Assembly (NCBI GenBank): GCA_943329105.2 | Contig: CALQCP020000030.1 | Location: forward strand, 1 to 14,064 | Direction of reading: 5' to 3' | Source: Chitinophaga pinensis | GTDB taxonomy: Bacteria; Planctomycetota; Phycisphaerae; Phycisphaerales; SM1A02 | DNA length: 14,064 nucleotides | In this document: piece after piece, positions 13,993 to 14,064 of the stretch | How the letters are laid out: each line of letters begins with the position of its first letter | Position numbering within the stretch: position 1 is the stretch's first letter | The notes under the pieces: generated by a model | The model's input: the letters and a program-made list of their open reading frames with translations, nothing else | Databases searched by the model: none | What the model was told of the DNA's origin: nothing | Translations under genes and position numbers: made by a program

Positions 13993-14064
13993 CTGGAGCA
14001 TTTGGAGACTTAGAGAAGGCCGACTACCCCATGGATCGCCGCTCAGTGCGCGGCCGACGTATTC
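13989..14064 (+). CDS. Unknown protein, N-terminal fragment (continues beyond the right edge)
   Basis: The ATG overlaps the stop of the membrane-protein gene as ATGA, with GGAGGA 8 nt upstream, so the two are translationally coupled. Only 25 codons are visible: MTGAFGDLEKADYPMDRRSV and a few more basic residues (RGRRI). This polar, arginine-rich start has no signal peptide, and nothing in it identifies a family. It is likely to act with the preceding membrane protein. Confidence 0.65.
   Translation, partial: MTGAFGDLEKADYPMDRRSVRGRRI

Noticed and set aside
1..14064. Mobile elements, CRISPR arrays, tRNA/rRNA or prophage signals
   Set aside because: No transposase, integrase, regularly spaced repeats or tRNA-like cloverleaf seen. 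Intergenic gaps are all shorter than about 135 bp.

Overview
The window reads as dense, GC-rich bacterial chromosome (about 60% GC by eye) from a diderm, most likely a member of the Planctomycetota and plausibly class Phycisphaerae. This is inferred from gene content: a lipoprotein signal peptide at the left edge, a Minf_1886-family gene (typical of the PVC group), an OPT transporter of a type common in these bacteria, and a WXG100-like/FtsK locus of the sort found in Planctomycetes. No 16S, tRNA or other direct phylogenetic marker is present. I saw no insertion sequence, integrase, CRISPR array or tRNA.

Layout. At 1-115 (minus) lies the 5' end of a lipoprotein gene, divergent from a plus-strand group: an amidohydrolase of the chlorohydrolase/aminofutalosine-deaminase type (248-1528, apparently frameshifted near 1475 with its C-terminus continuing to 1668), a Minf_1886-family protein (1692-2120) and ffh, the SRP GTPase (2151-3632). 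A 7-bp stem with a 4-nt loop (3665-3682) sits between ffh and the convergent minus-strand genes.

From 12919 down to 3708 everything is on the minus strand and closely spaced: OPT-family transporter, WXG100-like small protein (90 aa), helical protein with an acidic Ser/Thr-rich repeat tail (237 aa), second small helical Trp-rich protein (75 aa, GTG start overlapping the previous stop), a 1306-aa membrane-anchored FtsK/SpoIIIE ATPase, and PolX (DNA polymerase X with PHP domain). On the far right, divergent from the OPT gene, is a multi-pass membrane protein (12988-13992) overlapping by 4 bp (ATGA) the start of a further gene that runs off the window.

The part most worth attention is 5473-10663, which looks like a minimal type VII secretion-like locus in a diderm. 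It pairs an EccC/EssC-like ATPase (two TM segments set between long coiled coils, a degenerate ATPase-like region, one intact Walker A/B FtsK domain, then another degenerate domain) with up to three small or medium helical partners. None of the usual T7SS membrane partners (EccB/D/E, YukD, EsaA/B, EssA/B) is visible. Gaps of 23-36 nt, a GTGA overlap and good Shine-Dalgarno sequences at the small genes suggest co-expression. The ATPase stop codon lies inside the ribosome-binding site of polX, so that repair enzyme is probably co-transcribed too. Secretion is an inference: the ATPase could instead move DNA or another polymer.
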